Notes: a model not told the origin generated them from the letters alone. DNA of 64,000 nucleotides from Catenulispora acidiphila DSM 44928 (GCF_000024025.1 NC_013131.1:6262001-6326000); one strand, 5' to 3'. Positions 1 to 9,438 are shown, numbered from the stretch's first letter. Numbers and translations: made by a program.

Positions 1-2
1 TG

Positions 3-395
3 CTGGTGCTGGCGCGGCCGGACCTCCTCGCCGGGTCCGCCGATCCGGTCGGGGACGCCCTGGAGCTGCTGTGGAAGGCGCATCAGGGACCGACGTTCGA
101 CGCCGCGATCGAGCTGTGGGTCGCCGCGCGGACCGATCCGGACCTGCGGGAGGCGACGACCGCGTTCGAGCGGGCGCTGACGGCGCGGTTCGCGGAGGTC
201 TCGGTGATCTTGTTCGGGCCGGAGGTGACCGCGCTGCCCGATTTCCAGCTGCGGCTGCTGACCGCGCTGGAGGCGATCCGAGGGCTGCGGATGGTCTCCT
301 TCCTGCACCCGAATCCCTCGGCGCGTCTCGACGAGCGGTGGCAGAGGTCGAAGGCGCTGTTGCGGCCGCTGTTCGAGGTGTCGGCCTCGCGCTGA
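3..395 (+). CDS. TetR-family regulator, C-terminal part (5' end outside window)
   Basis: The reading frame is open from the window edge to a TGA, so the N-terminal helix-turn-helix is missing from view. The visible 130 residues are helical and look like a TetR ligand-binding domain: the stretch [15 protein letters not shown], then a long amphipathic helix and a closing segment near SKALLRPLF are typical of actinobacterial TetR C-termini. Function and target are unknown. The next gene on the same strand is a fatty-acyl-CoA racemase about 100 bases downstream, so a role in lipid metabolism control is possible but only inferred from position. Confidence 0.6.
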   Translation: MVLARPDLLAGSADPVGDALELLWKAHQGPTFDAAIELWVAARTDPDLREATTAFERALTARFAEVSVILFGPEVTALPDFQLRLLTALEAIRGLRMVSFLHPNPSARLDERWQRSKALLRPLFEVSASR

Positions 396-412
396 TCCTG
401 ATACACCGTCAG

Positions 413-475
413 AAGAATCCGCTGAATCCGCTGAATCCGCTGAAACCACTGAATTCACTGAATCCACTGAAACCG
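413..475. repeat. Degenerate 9-bp tandem repeat (7 units)
   Basis: Seven consecutive 9-base units variants of CTGAATCCG fill the gap between the TetR-like gene and the racemase gene. Each unit carries TGA in one frame. No coding role is evident. It looks like slippage-generated sequence directly after a stop codon, a pattern repeated elsewhere in the window. Confidence 0.75.
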
Positions 476-498
476 CCACCGGAGCGCCGGGAGGGTGC

Positions 499-1632
499 AT
501 GGCTGGGCCGCTGCAGGGACTGAAGGTCGTGGAGATCGCGGGCATCGGGCCCGGGCCGTTCGCCGCGATGCTGCTCGCCGACCTCGGCGCCGAGGTGATC
601 CGGGTGGACCGGCCCGGCGGCGGCGGGCTGTCGCTGGGTGAGAAGGACGTGCTCAACCGAGGCCGGCGCTCGGTCGCCGTGGACCTGAAGCACCCCGGCG
701 GCGCGGAGGTGGTGCTGCGGCTGGCCGAGCGGGCGGACGTGCTGATCGAGGGCTACCGCCCCGGCGTGGCCGAGCGCCTGGGCATCGGGCCGGCCGAGTG
801 CCTGGCGCGCAACCCGGCGCTGGTCTACGGCCGGATGACCGGCTGGGGGCAGGAGGGCCCGCTGGCCGCGACCGCCGGCCACGACATCGGCTACGTCGCC
901 GTCACCGGCACGCTGCACGCCATCGGCCGCGCCGGCGGTCCGCCGCAGGTGCCGCTGAACCTGGTCGGCGACTTCGGCGGCGGGTCGATGTACCTGGTCG
1001 TCGGCATCCTGGCGGCGGTCTGGGAGGCGGAACGCTCCGGGCGCGGGCAGGTCGTGGACGCCGCGATCGTCGACGGCACCGCGCACCTGTCGGCGATCCT
1101 GCACGGCTTCGTCAGCCTGGGCCTGTGGCGCGACCGGCGCGGGACGAACCTGCTGGACACCGGCGCGCCGTTCTACGACGTCTACGAGACCTCCGACGGC
1201 GAGCACATGGCAGTCGGCGCGATCGAGCCGCAGTTCTTCGCCGAGCTCGTGGCCCGGCTGGGCATCGCCGACCGCGCGCCGGGCCAGAACGACCGCGAAC
1301 GCTGGCCGGAGCTGCGGGTCCTGCTCGCCGAGACCTTCCGGACCCGGACACGCGAGGAGTGGACGGAGGTCTTCGCCGGCAGCGACGCGTGCGTGGCGCC
1401 GGTGCTCTCGGCGAAGGAGGCACCGAAGCACCCGCACCTGGCCGCGCGCGGCACGCTGGTCGAACGCGACGGGCTGACGCAGCCGGCGCCGGCGCCGCGG
1501 TTCTCGCGGACCGGCGCGGAGCTGGGACTGCCGCCGTGCGGGCCCGGGGCGCACACGCGGGAGGCGCTGGGCGCGTGGGGGTTCGAGGACGTGGAGGCGC
1601 TGGTCGAGGCGGGAGCGGTGGTGCAGGCGTAG
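499..1632 (+). CDS. Alpha-methylacyl-CoA racemase (CoA-transferase family III fold)
   Basis: 377 residues, the usual length for this family. The protein should interconvert (2R)- and (2S)-methylacyl-CoA thioesters in branched-chain fatty acid or sterol side-chain breakdown in the cytosol. The family active-site stretches are present: GHDIGY with His128, LVGDFGGGS with Asp158, and Glu243 in AIEPQFF, matching the His/Asp/Glu set known from mycobacterial MCR. A CaiB-type CoA-transferase is the alternative because the fold is shared, but these racemase residues argue against it. The ATG follows GGGAGGGTGC, a good ribosome binding site. Confidence 0.88.
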   Translation: MAGPLQGLKVVEIAGIGPGPFAAMLLADLGAEVIRVDRPGGGGLSLGEKDVLNRGRRSVAVDLKHPGGAEVVLRLAERADVLIEGYRPGVAERLGIGPAECLARNPALVYGRMTGWGQEGPLAATAGHDIGYVAVTGTLHAIGRAGGPPQVPLNLVGDFGGGSMYLVVGILAAVWEAERSGRGQVVDAAIVDGTAHLSAILHGFVSLGLWRDRRGTNLLDTGAPFYDVYETSDGEHMAVGAIEPQFFAELVARLGIADRAPGQNDRERWPELRVLLAETFRTRTREEWTEVFAGSDACVAPVLSAKEAPKHPHLAARGTLVERDGLTQPAPAPRFSRTGAELGLPPCGPGAHTREALGAWGFEDVEALVEAGAVVQA

Positions 1633-1659
1633 GTCGGCTCAGCCAGACTCAGCCCCGAC

Positions 1660-1824
1660 TCAGCCGAGCGTGACCTTCACGACCTGGGACTCGGGGAACG
1701 CGACCGTGCCGTGCTCGTTCTTCGCGAAGACCCACCCCGCGGCGAACGCCACGGAGGTGACCGTGTAGTCGCCGTCGGCGACGAGCACGATGCGGATCGC
1801 CGGCTGCCATTCGAGATCCTTCAT
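1660..1824 (-). CDS. Small hypothetical protein (54 aa)
   Basis: A short ORF downstream of the HAD hydrolase gene and on the same strand, convergent with the racemase gene. The internal ATG at 1824 was preferred over one 30 bases upstream because a GAGG-type ribosome binding site precedes it. The peptide has alternating hydrophobic and charged residues suggestive of beta strands (RIVLVADGDYTVTSV; ESQVVKVTL). No family was recognised. The reading frame has GC-rich third positions, which supports real coding, but its size leaves doubt. Confidence 0.4.
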   Translation of the reverse strand: MKDLEWQPAIRIVLVADGDYTVTSVAFAAGWVFAKNEHGTVAFPESQVVKVTLG

Positions 1825-1980
1825 GCCGCCAGCCTCGACGGAGGGCGGCGGCACTGCGACGTGGCAGGTCCAGGCAGGGGACAGCAGTTGATGCGGCAGC
1901 TCAGCGCCTCAGGACTCGGGACTCGCGGGACCCGAACCTCCTGGCCTCGGCGCCGAAACCAGCGCCGAAACCCGCGCGCG

Positions 1981-3015
1981 CTAAGCCAGACTCGCCAGCG
2001 CGTCCTCGACGTCGACCTCGCGGCCGTACTCCCACACCGCGGCGCACATCGCCCGCAGCGCGTCCATCTTGTCCCCGTGCCCGTGCAGCACGACCTGCTC
2101 GGAGACCACCGCGGCGGTCCAGCGCGCCGAGACGAAGTTCACCCCGTCGCGGGTCGGCGCGACGTGCGCGGTCAGCAGCCCGCGCAGGTCCTCGGCGAGG
2201 TAGCTGGGGCGCCGGTCCGGCGGCGCGGCGAGCAGGTCGCGCGCCGTGGTCACGCCGGTGAAGACCAGCAGGCTGTCGGTGTTCCCGCGGACCGCGCCCT
2301 CGATGTCGGTGTCCAGCCGGTCGCCGACGATCAGCGGCCGCGTGGCGCCGGAGCGCAGGATCGACTCGCGGTGCAGCGGCAGCTCCGGCTTGCCCGCGAC
2401 CTGCGGGGTCTTGCCCGAGGCGGCGCCGACCGCGGCGACCAGCGTGCCGTTGCCCGGGGCGATACCGCGCGCGGTCGGGACCGTGGTGTCGGTGTTGGTG
2501 GCGATCCACGGCACGCCGCGGCGCACCGCGTACGTCGCCTCGGCCAGGTCCTTCCAGCCGAGGTCGGGCGAATAGCCCTGGACCACGATGTCGGGCATGT
2601 CGTCGGCGCCGGCCACCGCCTTCAGCCCCAGCTCGCGCACCGCCGCCCGCAGTCCGTCGCCGCCGATCACCAGGACCCGGCCGCCCTCGCCGACGCAGGC
2701 CACCGCCATGCGCGCGGCGGCTTGGGCCGAGGTGACGACCTCGTGCGCCGCCGCGGCGACGCCGAGCTCGTTCAGGTGCTCGGCGACGGCCTCCGGGGTG
2801 CGCGAGGCGTTGTTGGTCACGTAGGTGCGCCGCATGCCGTGCTCCTGCGCGGCGCGCAGCGCCTCGGCGGCGTGCGGCACCGCGTCGGCGCCGCGGTACA
2901 CCACGCCGTCCAGGTCCAGCAGCGCGGTGTCGTACGCCTCGGCGAGCGGCTTCTGGGACGTCAGGAACGGCACGGGTCCGCCGTTGCCGGCGCCCTCGTT
3001 GGTCTCAGCGGTCAC
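1981..3015 (-). CDS. HAD-IIA family hydrolase (NagD/phosphoglycolate phosphatase-like)
   Basis: 344 residues, a soluble phosphatase of the haloacid dehalogenase superfamily with C2 cap type A. Motif I is LLDLDGVVYRG with the nucleophile Asp and acid/base Asp, motif II is VTNNASRTP, the Lys of motif III lies in KPELPLHRESI, and motif IV is VGDRLDTDIEGA. The substrate is not predictable; relatives dephosphorylate sugar phosphates, nucleotides or phosphoglycolate. It lies 26 bases downstream of a TPR gene on the same strand, a pairing common in actinobacteria, so the two are probably cotranscribed. Confidence 0.88.
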   Translation of the reverse strand: MTAETNEGAGNGGPVPFLTSQKPLAEAYDTALLDLDGVVYRGADAVPHAAEALRAAQEHGMRRTYVTNNASRTPEAVAEHLNELGVAAAAHEVVTSAQAAARMAVACVGEGGRVLVIGGDGLRAAVRELGLKAVAGADDMPDIVVQGYSPDLGWKDLAEATYAVRRGVPWIATNTDTTVPTARGIAPGNGTLVAAVGAASGKTPQVAGKPELPLHRESILRSGATRPLIVGDRLDTDIEGAVRGNTDSLLVFTGVTTARDLLAAPPDRRPSYLAEDLRGLLTAHVAPTRDGVNFVSARWTAAVVSEQVVLHGHGDKMDALRAMCAAVWEYGREVDVEDALASLA

Positions 3016-3041
3016 ACCGCTATCTGATCACATCCGCAAGA

Positions 3042-3488
3042 TCAGGTGTCGGCCAGCCCCTTTTTACCGGTCTGCTCCCGCAGCGTGGACCGCGCGGCCC
3101 GCAGGGCGTTGGCATAGTGGCGGATTTCCGGACGCATCGCGGCGGCGGCCGACAGGTGCTCGACGGCGACATCCATCTGGCCGAGTTTGGCCGCCGCGAG
3201 TCCCCACCCGAACTGCGCGTAGTCGTCGTCCGGGCTCACGTGCGCCAGCTGCGCGAAGCTCTCCACGGCCCGCTCGTACAGGCCGCCGTCGAAGTGCGCG
3301 CGGGCCAGTGCCTCCAGCACCGGCGCGGAGTCCGGGGTCTTCTGGGCGACCTTGGTGAGCAGCTGCGCCGCGGCCGCCGGATCGCCGGCCTCCAGCAGCT
3401 GGACGCCCTGCCGGTACCAGTCGGCGGCCTCTCCGGTGGGCTCGCCGGTACCGTCCTCGGCGTCGTACTCGCCGTATCGCTCAGACAT
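3042..3488 (-). CDS. Tetratricopeptide repeat protein
   Basis: 148 residues with about three TPR helix-turn-helix units between residues 20 and 125, for example the segments around LLEAGDPAAAAQLLTKV and LARAHFDGGLYERAVESF. Such proteins are protein-binding scaffolds; the partner is unknown. No signal peptide or membrane segment. It is the first gene of a likely two-gene unit with the HAD-IIA hydrolase. The divergent gene at 3609 leaves about 120 bases for both promoters. Confidence 0.8.
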   Translation of the reverse strand: MSERYGEYDAEDGTGEPTGEAADWYRQGVQLLEAGDPAAAAQLLTKVAQKTPDSAPVLEALARAHFDGGLYERAVESFAQLAHVSPDDDYAQFGWGLAAAKLGQMDVAVEHLSAAAAMRPEIRHYANALRAARSTLREQTGKKGLADT

Positions 3489-3608
3489 CAGATCCTCCGT
3501 CGTACTCGGCTCCCGCTACCGGCTCCCCATCCGTGACACCTTGTTGCCGTCTTTCCTTTCCACCCTCCGCCCACGTCATACCCTCGCACCGACTCGTACG
3601 ATGCGTGC

Positions 3609-4922
3609 ATGGCACACAACGATCCGCAGGCGCTCAGAATCCTCCCCTTCCGGGGACTGCGATTCGCGCCGGACCGGGTCCGGGACCCGGCGGCGGTTAC
3701 TTCGCCACCGTACGACATGATCGGTCCGGATGAGGCCAGGCGACTGGCCGACATCGAGGAGCACAACGTCGTGCGGCTGATCCTGGCCGCGCCGGAGGAG
3801 CTGGCCGGCGGGCCCGGCGCGCCGGCGCGCTACCACCGGGCGGCGACCTCGCTGCGGGCCTGGATCGACGACGGGGTACTGCGACAGGACGGCGAACCGG
3901 CGTTCTACGTGTACGAGCAGACCGGGCGCGGAGTACGCCAGCGCGGGCTGATCGCTCTGGTGCGGCTGGACGACGCGGACTCCGCCGAGGCCGGCGACGC
4001 CGCCGAGCCGCGCCCGGGGCGCCGCGCGATCCTGCCGCACGAGGCGGTGACCGGCTCGGTGGTCGCCGACCGGCTGGCGCAGATGCGCGCCGTCGAGGCC
4101 CACATCGAGCCGATCCTGCTCACCTACGAGGGCGACCGCACCGTCTCGGACCTGCTGGACCAGACCGCCGACCGCACCGAGCCGCTGACCTCGACCACCA
4201 CCGCCGACGGCACGCGGCACCGGCTGTGGGCGCTGACCGACCCGGTCGCCGCCGACCGCGTCGCCGCCGACCTGCTCTGGCATCGGGCCCTGATCGCCGA
4301 CGGCCACCACCGGCACGCCGCCTACCGCCTGCTGCGCGCCGAGCGCGGCGGCCCGGCCGCCTACGGCCTGGCGCTGCTGGTCGACACCAGCCGCTACCCG
4401 CTGAGCCTGCACGCGATCCACCGCGTCCTGCCGAACGTCCCGCTGGAGACCGCGGTGGCCCAGGCGGGCAAGGTCTTCGCGGTACGTGAGACCCCTGACC
4501 CGCACCACGCCCTGGACGCGATCCCGGCCGGCGAACACGCCTTCGTTCTGTCGGACGGCCGCACGCACTACCTGCTCACCGCCCCCGACCCGGCGGTCCT
4601 GGCCGAGACGATCCCGGCGGACAAGCCGCGGGCCTGGCGCGCCCTGGACGCCACGGTGCTCCACCACGTCCTGGTCGAGGCGGTCTGGCAGCTCCCGGAC
4701 ACGCCCGAGGAGGTCCGCTTCGACCACGACCCGGTCCACGCCGTCGCCGAGGCCGCCCGCATCGGCGGCACCGCGGTCCTGCTGCGCCCGACGACCGAGG
4801 ACGTGGTCCGCCAGCTGGCCGGCGCCGGAGTGCTGATGCCGCGCAAGTCGACGGCCTTCGGGCCGAAGCCGGCGACCGGGCTGGTGATGCGGCTGCTCGC
4901 GGAAGGCCAGTCACAAGGTTAG
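3609..4922 (+). CDS. DUF1015 family protein
   Basis: 437 residues, close to the family's usual length. The N-terminal stretch LPFRGLRFAP followed by TSPPYDMIGPDEA and the internal ADGHHRHAAYR are hallmark DUF1015 segments (often noted as SerC-like or uncharacterised conserved protein). The conserved GHHR motif suggests an enzyme with a catalytic histidine or arginine, but no reaction is established. The gene stands alone between a divergent TPR gene and a terminator hairpin at 4962. Confidence 0.85.
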   Translation: MAHNDPQALRILPFRGLRFAPDRVRDPAAVTSPPYDMIGPDEARRLADIEEHNVVRLILAAPEELAGGPGAPARYHRAATSLRAWIDDGVLRQDGEPAFYVYEQTGRGVRQRGLIALVRLDDADSAEAGDAAEPRPGRRAILPHEAVTGSVVADRLAQMRAVEAHIEPILLTYEGDRTVSDLLDQTADRTEPLTSTTTADGTRHRLWALTDPVAADRVAADLLWHRALIADGHHRHAAYRLLRAERGGPAAYGLALLVDTSRYPLSLHAIHRVLPNVPLETAVAQAGKVFAVRETPDPHHALDAIPAGEHAFVLSDGRTHYLLTAPDPAVLAETIPADKPRAWRALDATVLHHVLVEAVWQLPDTPEEVRFDHDPVHAVAEAARIGGTAVLLRPTTEDVVRQLAGAGVLMPRKSTAFGPKPATGLVMRLLAEGQSQG

Positions 4923-4961
4923 TCACAAGGCCGGCGAGAAAGCCGGCGATAAGGCCACTGA

Positions 4962-5005
4962 CACCGAGGTGACCTCGGCCACCCTGCGCCCGAGGTCACC
5001 TGGTG
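4962..5005 (+). terminator. Intrinsic terminator after the DUF1015 gene
   Basis: Arms CACC(G)AGGTGACCTCGG and CCGAGGTCACCTGGTG pair over 16 bases with one bulged G and a short loop, 40 bases after the stop codon. A weak T run (CTTTCC) follows. Confidence 0.7.
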
Positions 5006-5090
5006 CTTTCCGAAGCCGGCGCCCCCTGGGCACGTCCCGATCACCGGGCGGACACCTGACGGTTGGCGGCTTGCGTTATCGTCGCCCGCC

Positions 5091-6311
5091 ATGGGAATAG
5101 CCGACAGACTGTTCGGGTCCGCCCGCGACCGGTTCGGGAAAGAGGTCGCGGCACGGGTCCGGGCTGTGGACGCCGTGGCGCGCGCCGACTACGACCCGGT
5201 GGAGTTCCAGGTCGTAGTGCAGGGGGCGCGGGGCGGCGAGCCGTCGATCATCAACCTGGAGACGGTGTTCCGCGAGACTCAGGGCGCCCCGGCAGGGGTC
5301 CGCAGGGCGGCGATCGGGCGGCTGGTCGACATCGCCGCGCTGCCGCCGACGCCCGACCACTGGGACGACGTGCGGGCCACCCTGCGCCCGGTCCTGCGGC
5401 CGATCCCGGCGGACCCGAAGTTCGACCTGGTCAGCCGCCCCGCCGGGCCCTACCTGTCCGAGATGCTGGTTCTCGACACCCCCTCGGCCATGCGCTACGC
5501 CGCCCGCACGGACCTGAAGCGCTGGGAGGTGAGCGCCGAGGAGGCCTTCGCCACCGCGCACCGCAACATGGCCCGCACGGTCACCACCTCCCTGGACGAA
5601 GCCCGCCGCCGCGAGGGCAGCGCCGAGCCCATCCGGCTCACCGACAACGGCGACGCCTACCTGACCTCTCTCCCGCTGGTCCAGGGCTGGCTGGCGACGA
5701 TGCACCGGCTCGCCGGCGCGCGTCCGCTCGCGTTCCCGATCAGCAACAACACCCTGCTCCTCGCCTACGAGACGGATGACGCCGCGGCACTGGCCAAGGC
5801 CTTCGAGGTCGCGGAGCGCGAATGGCGCGAATCCGCCCGCCCGATCAGCCCGGCGCCCCTGACGGTCGACGACGAGGGCGCCGTGGTCCTGTACCAGCCC
5901 GCGCACGACCACCCGGCGCACGCGGCGGTCAAGCACGCGCAGATCCTGCTCGCGATGGACGCCTACGGTCCGCAGACGGAGTACCTGCGCGCCATCGCAG
6001 GACCCGGTGACCCCTTCCCCGCCGCGCTGAAGGGCTTCCGCAGCCCGGAGGGCGCCGAGGTCACCGCCGCATCCTGGGCTGACGACGAAACCTCGCTGCT
6101 GCCGGCGGCGGACGTGGTCGCCTTCCCGAAGCACAACGAGAAGATGCTGCTGATCCCGTGGACGGTGGTCGCCGAGGAAGCCCGACTGACCCCCGCCGAG
6201 GGCTACCACCCGGCGCGCTACCGGGTCGGGGAATGGCCGGACGCGGATGTCATGGAGCGGATGAGGAAGCTGGCCGCGGAGGCGGCAGAGGCGGCGCGGG
6301 GTCAGGGCTGA
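5091..6311 (+). CDS. DUF1444-like protein
   Basis: 406 residues without signal peptide or membrane segments. The middle segment YLSEMLVLDTPSAMRY and the later EKMLLIPW resemble the DUF1444 (YtpQ-like) family of uncharacterised proteins. The start ATG at 5091 gives MGIADRLFG, which is the pattern of the family N-terminus. No enzymatic motif was recognised. The gene follows the DUF1015 terminator and is followed by a tandem repeat, so it is probably its own transcription unit. Confidence 0.6.
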   Translation: MGIADRLFGSARDRFGKEVAARVRAVDAVARADYDPVEFQVVVQGARGGEPSIINLETVFRETQGAPAGVRRAAIGRLVDIAALPPTPDHWDDVRATLRPVLRPIPADPKFDLVSRPAGPYLSEMLVLDTPSAMRYAARTDLKRWEVSAEEAFATAHRNMARTVTTSLDEARRREGSAEPIRLTDNGDAYLTSLPLVQGWLATMHRLAGARPLAFPISNNTLLLAYETDDAAALAKAFEVAEREWRESARPISPAPLTVDDEGAVVLYQPAHDHPAHAAVKHAQILLAMDAYGPQTEYLRAIAGPGDPFPAALKGFRSPEGAEVTAASWADDETSLLPAADVVAFPKHNEKMLLIPWTVVAEEARLTPAEGYHPARYRVGEWPDADVMERMRKLAAEAAEAARGQG

Positions 6312-6318
6312 CCGTTCG

Positions 6319-6371
6319 CGAGGAGCGCCATGATCGAGGAGCGCCATGATCGAGGAGCGCCATGATCGAGG
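6319..6371. repeat. 16-bp tandem repeat, three perfect copies, each with a ribosome-binding-site-like GAGGAG plus ATG
   Basis: Unit CGAGGAGCGCCATGAT occurs at 6319, 6335 and 6351 without any mismatch, plus a partial fourth copy. ATG triplets sit at 6330, 6346 and 6362, each 5 bases after GAGGAG. Because 16 is not a multiple of 3 the three ATGs are in three different frames; the downstream frames run antisense to the VOC gene and do not look like genes. Confidence 0.9.
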
Positions 6372-6386
6372 TCCGAACCAGGCCGA

Positions 6387-6827
6387 TCAGCCCTCGACGA
6401 CCGTCCCGCCCCACTCGGCGGGATCCACGTCGCGCACCGACTCGCAGAACTCCCAGCGATGCCCGGCCAGGTCCTCGACGGTGAACTGCAACTCCCCGAA
6501 CGGCTGCTCGGCGAGGTCGGCGAGGATCGCGGCGCCATGGGACTTCGCGCGCTCATACTGCGCCCGCACGTCCTCGACCCGCACCTTCAGCACATGCGTC
6601 TCGACGCCGGGCTGCGGCGGCGTGCGCTGCCCGCGCACGTCGGCGATGATCACGGCACCGTCCTCGCCGACGCGCATCTGCGAGCGGTGGTCCTCGCCGA
6701 TCCGGATGCGTTCGGCGAACCCGAACACCGTGGTGAGCCACTCCACAGCGGCTCGCACGTCCGGGTAGACCAGGACCGGGATGACTGTCGCGGACGGGAT
6801 CGAACGGTTCGGCTTCACGATCTCCAC
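6387..6827 (-). CDS. VOC (glyoxalase/bleomycin-resistance fold) family protein
   Basis: 146 residues forming the paired beta-alpha-beta-beta-beta modules of the vicinal oxygen chelate fold: PVLVYPDVRAAVEWLTTVFGF in module 1 and a second module ending in DLAGHRWEFCESV. Family members are dioxygenases, isomerases or antibiotic-binding proteins; the substrate here is not predictable. The sequence HVLKVRVEDVRAQYERAKSHG is typical of the PhnB/YdeE-like subgroup. Single gene, followed on its strand by the 16-bp repeats. Confidence 0.8.
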   Translation of the reverse strand: MEIVKPNRSIPSATVIPVLVYPDVRAAVEWLTTVFGFAERIRIGEDHRSQMRVGEDGAVIIADVRGQRTPPQPGVETHVLKVRVEDVRAQYERAKSHGAAILADLAEQPFGELQFTVEDLAGHRWEFCESVRDVDPAEWGGTVVEG

Positions 6828-6837
6828 GCTACGCCAA

Positions 6838-6879
6838 GACCGGCGCGGGCGACCCCTGTAGCGGCCGCCCGCGCCGGTC
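6838..6879 (-). terminator. Terminator-type hairpin downstream of the GH3 gene
   Basis: GACCGGCGCGGGCG (6838-6851) and CGCCCGCGCCGGTC (6866-6879) form a perfect 14-bp stem with a 14-base loop. It lies 73 bases after the GH3 stop and just before the VOC gene start on the same strand. No T run is visible, as is common in GC-rich actinobacteria. Confidence 0.6.
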
Positions 6880-6951
6880 GCGCGGGGTGATCAGCAGATC
6901 AGCAGATCAGCGGTCGATCACCGATCCGGCGCTCACCAGTCACCAGTCACC

Positions 6952-9438
6952 TCACCGCAGCGTGAACGGCGCCGACAGGTCGACGTCGTACGGAGTGGTG
7001 TCAGCCTCCTTGTCGACCTGCAGCACGTAGCCGCCGGGCTCGACGGTCGGCGGCGCGGATGCGTTGATGTCGCCCTGGCTCCGGGCCAGCGCCGTGGCCG
7101 GGAAGCTGACCTTCACGGTCTGCGACGCCCCGGCGGCCAGCGTCACCCGGGTGAAGCCGACCAGGCGCTGCGGCGGCTCGGCCGAGGCGCTGACCGGCTG
7201 GGCCACGTACAGCGGCACCACGTCCGTGCCGTCGCGCGTTCCGGTGTTGGTGACGGTCAGCGTCGCGGTGAGGGTGCCGTGCGCCGAGGCGTTCGGCGTC
7301 ACCGCCAGCGCCGAGTGGCTGAAGGTGGTGTAGGAGAGCCCGTATCCGAACGGATAGAGCGGGTTGTAGGCGTTCCCCGGCCCGGAGCCGGTACCCGGCA
7401 GCTGGTCGAAGAACTTCGGCTCGTCGCCCAGCGGGGACGGCGCGGTGCTGTTGAAGTCGCCGCCGACCGCCGGCGCGTCGGACGGCCAGCTGATCGACAG
7501 GTGGCCGCTGGGGTCGGTCTTGCCGAACAGCACGTCGGCCACGGCCTGCCCGGCCTCGGTGCTGCCCTGGTAGGCCATCACGACCGCGCTGGCCTTCTCC
7601 GCCGAGCCCAGAGCGACCGGACGGCCCGCCTCGACCACGACGATCACCGGCTTGCCGGTCGCCTCCAGCGCGGAGATCAGCGCCTGCTGGTCCGCCGGGA
7701 GCGCCGGGGCGGGATTGTCGCCGAGGCCTTCGGCGTACGCCTTCTCCCCCACCACCGCGACGTAGGCGTCGGTGTTCGGGGCGGCAGCCACGGCGGCCGC
7801 CTGGTCGGAGATGGCCGTGGCGTGGGTGTCGGCGCCCAGGACCCCGGTCTGCACCGTGGTCCCCGGCGGGATCTGGTCCGGCGAGCCCATGCAGCACACG
7901 TGCCCGGCGCCGGCGACGCCCTGCCAGCTCACGCTCCAGCCGCCGAGCTGGTTGGTCATCGAGTCCGCGCTGGGACCGGTCACCACCACGCGGCTGCCGG
8001 CGGGCAGCGGCAGCACGCTGTTCTGGTTGCGCAGCAGCGTGATCGACTCCTGCGTGGCCTTCAGGGTCTGGTCACGCCCGGAGGTCACGACCGCGTCGGC
8101 CGCCCCGGCGTTCAGGCACGGCTTGCCCGGGTCGGCCACACAGGGCTGGTCGAACAGTCCGAGCTGGAACTTCATGGTCAGGATGCGGCGCACGGCGTCG
8201 TTGATCGTCGACATCCTGATCTTGCCGTTGCCGACGTCCTGGATGATCGCGCTCTGCCACTGGTCCGGGCCGTTGACCTCCATGCTCATGTCCAGACCCG
8301 CGTTCACCGCCAGGGCGACGGCGTCCGGCAGGCTGGCGGCGATGTGGTAGGTCGTCTGCAGCGCCTGCACGTCCTGGTAGTCGCTGATCTCGACGCCCTT
8401 GAAGCCCATCTGGCCGCGGAGGATGTCGGTGAGCAGGTAGTGCGAGGAGGTGGCTGGGACGCCGTTGATGGACCCGGAGTCGACCATCACCGCGTCGGCG
8501 CCGGCGTTGATCGCCCCGGCGTAGGACGGCAGGATCGTGCTCTGCAGATAGTTCAGCGGCAGCAGCGCTTCGTCGCGGTCGTGGCCGTTGACCGACTCCG
8601 AATACCCGGCGAAGTGCTTGACGGTCGCGCTGACGTCCAGGCCGCCGGCCGGAGCCGGGGTCTGCAGGCCGGTAACGTTTGCGGCTCCCATCGCCGAAGA
8701 CAGAGCGGGCTCCTCGGCCCACGTCTCATAGGTGCGTCCCCAGCGGTTGTCGCGCGCCAGGTCCTGGACCGGGGCGAAGGCCCACGTCCAGCCCGTCGAA
8801 CGCAGCGCGGTGGCGGTCATCGCGCCGCCGGCCTTCGCCTGCGAGGGGTCCCAGGTCGCGCCCATGCCGATCGACTGCGGGAACAGCGGCGCCTGCCAGG
8901 GGTGGCCGAAGCCGTGCACGGCGTCCACGCCGAAGCTGAGCGGGATGTGCAGCCGCGAGTGGGCGATCGCGTACTGCTGGATGGTGTTGTAGTCGTTGGC
9001 CCAGTCCTGAGCGGTGTTGCCGCTGGTGCCGCTGCCCGTGGTGTCAGAAGGGTTATCGGTTCCGCCGGCCAGGATCGAGCCGACGTTCTGGTCGATCAGC
9101 GCCGACTGCATACAGGCGGGGGTCGGAAGGTTGAAGCCGGCCGCCCCGCAGGCGCCGCCGGAGGCGGCGGTCGCGTTGTCGACCAACTGCTGATCCATCT
9201 GCCCGGCCTTCTCCGGCAGGGTCATGCGGCCGAGCAGATCGTTGACCCGCGCGGCGATCGGCGCGGTCCGGTCCAGGTATCTCGGCTGCGCGGTGCTGGC
9301 CGCGGCGCCGGTCGCGGCGGCGGCGTCGACGGCCGCCAAGGTGAGCGCGGCGGCGATGGCGACGTGCGCCACGCGCCGGGTCGAGCGCGCCTGTGTACGG
9401 CTCCTGAGCGGCCGTGACCAGGGTGTTCGAGCACGCAT
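6952..9438 (-). CDS. Secreted glycoside hydrolase family 3 (beta-glucosidase/xylosidase type)
   Basis: 828 residues from the ATG at 9438, chosen because GGGAG lies 9 bases upstream; a longer start at 9495 lacks this. A twin-arginine-poor but basic N-terminus followed by a hydrophobic alanine-rich stretch is a Sec signal peptide (cleavage near AAAS, about residue 48). The GH3 N-domain includes GVDAVHGFGHPWQAPLF and the nucleophile Asp in GVEISDYQDV; the alpha/beta sandwich domain and a C-terminal fibronectin-III-like domain (LVGFTRVTLAAG) follow. It should release beta-linked glucose or xylose outside the cell. A hairpin ends the transcript. Confidence 0.92.
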   Translation of the reverse strand: MRARTPWSRPLRSRTQARSTRRVAHVAIAAALTLAAVDAAAATGAAASTAQPRYLDRTAPIAARVNDLLGRMTLPEKAGQMDQQLVDNATAASGGACGAAGFNLPTPACMQSALIDQNVGSILAGGTDNPSDTTGSGTSGNTAQDWANDYNTIQQYAIAHSRLHIPLSFGVDAVHGFGHPWQAPLFPQSIGMGATWDPSQAKAGGAMTATALRSTGWTWAFAPVQDLARDNRWGRTYETWAEEPALSSAMGAANVTGLQTPAPAGGLDVSATVKHFAGYSESVNGHDRDEALLPLNYLQSTILPSYAGAINAGADAVMVDSGSINGVPATSSHYLLTDILRGQMGFKGVEISDYQDVQALQTTYHIAASLPDAVALAVNAGLDMSMEVNGPDQWQSAIIQDVGNGKIRMSTINDAVRRILTMKFQLGLFDQPCVADPGKPCLNAGAADAVVTSGRDQTLKATQESITLLRNQNSVLPLPAGSRVVVTGPSADSMTNQLGGWSVSWQGVAGAGHVCCMGSPDQIPPGTTVQTGVLGADTHATAISDQAAAVAAAPNTDAYVAVVGEKAYAEGLGDNPAPALPADQQALISALEATGKPVIVVVEAGRPVALGSAEKASAVVMAYQGSTEAGQAVADVLFGKTDPSGHLSISWPSDAPAVGGDFNSTAPSPLGDEPKFFDQLPGTGSGPGNAYNPLYPFGYGLSYTTFSHSALAVTPNASAHGTLTATLTVTNTGTRDGTDVVPLYVAQPVSASAEPPQRLVGFTRVTLAAGASQTVKVSFPATALARSQGDINASAPPTVEPGGYVLQVDKEADTTPYDVDLSAPFTLR

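Noticed and set aside
409-1554. Minus-strand 381-codon ORF opposite the racemase gene
   Set aside because: It is a GC-skew shadow: Arg/Pro/Gly-rich, ending in the translated 9-bp repeat, with no recognisable domain.
6346-6768. Plus-strand ORF starting in the 16-bp repeats
   Set aside because: It is antisense to the clearly coding VOC gene.
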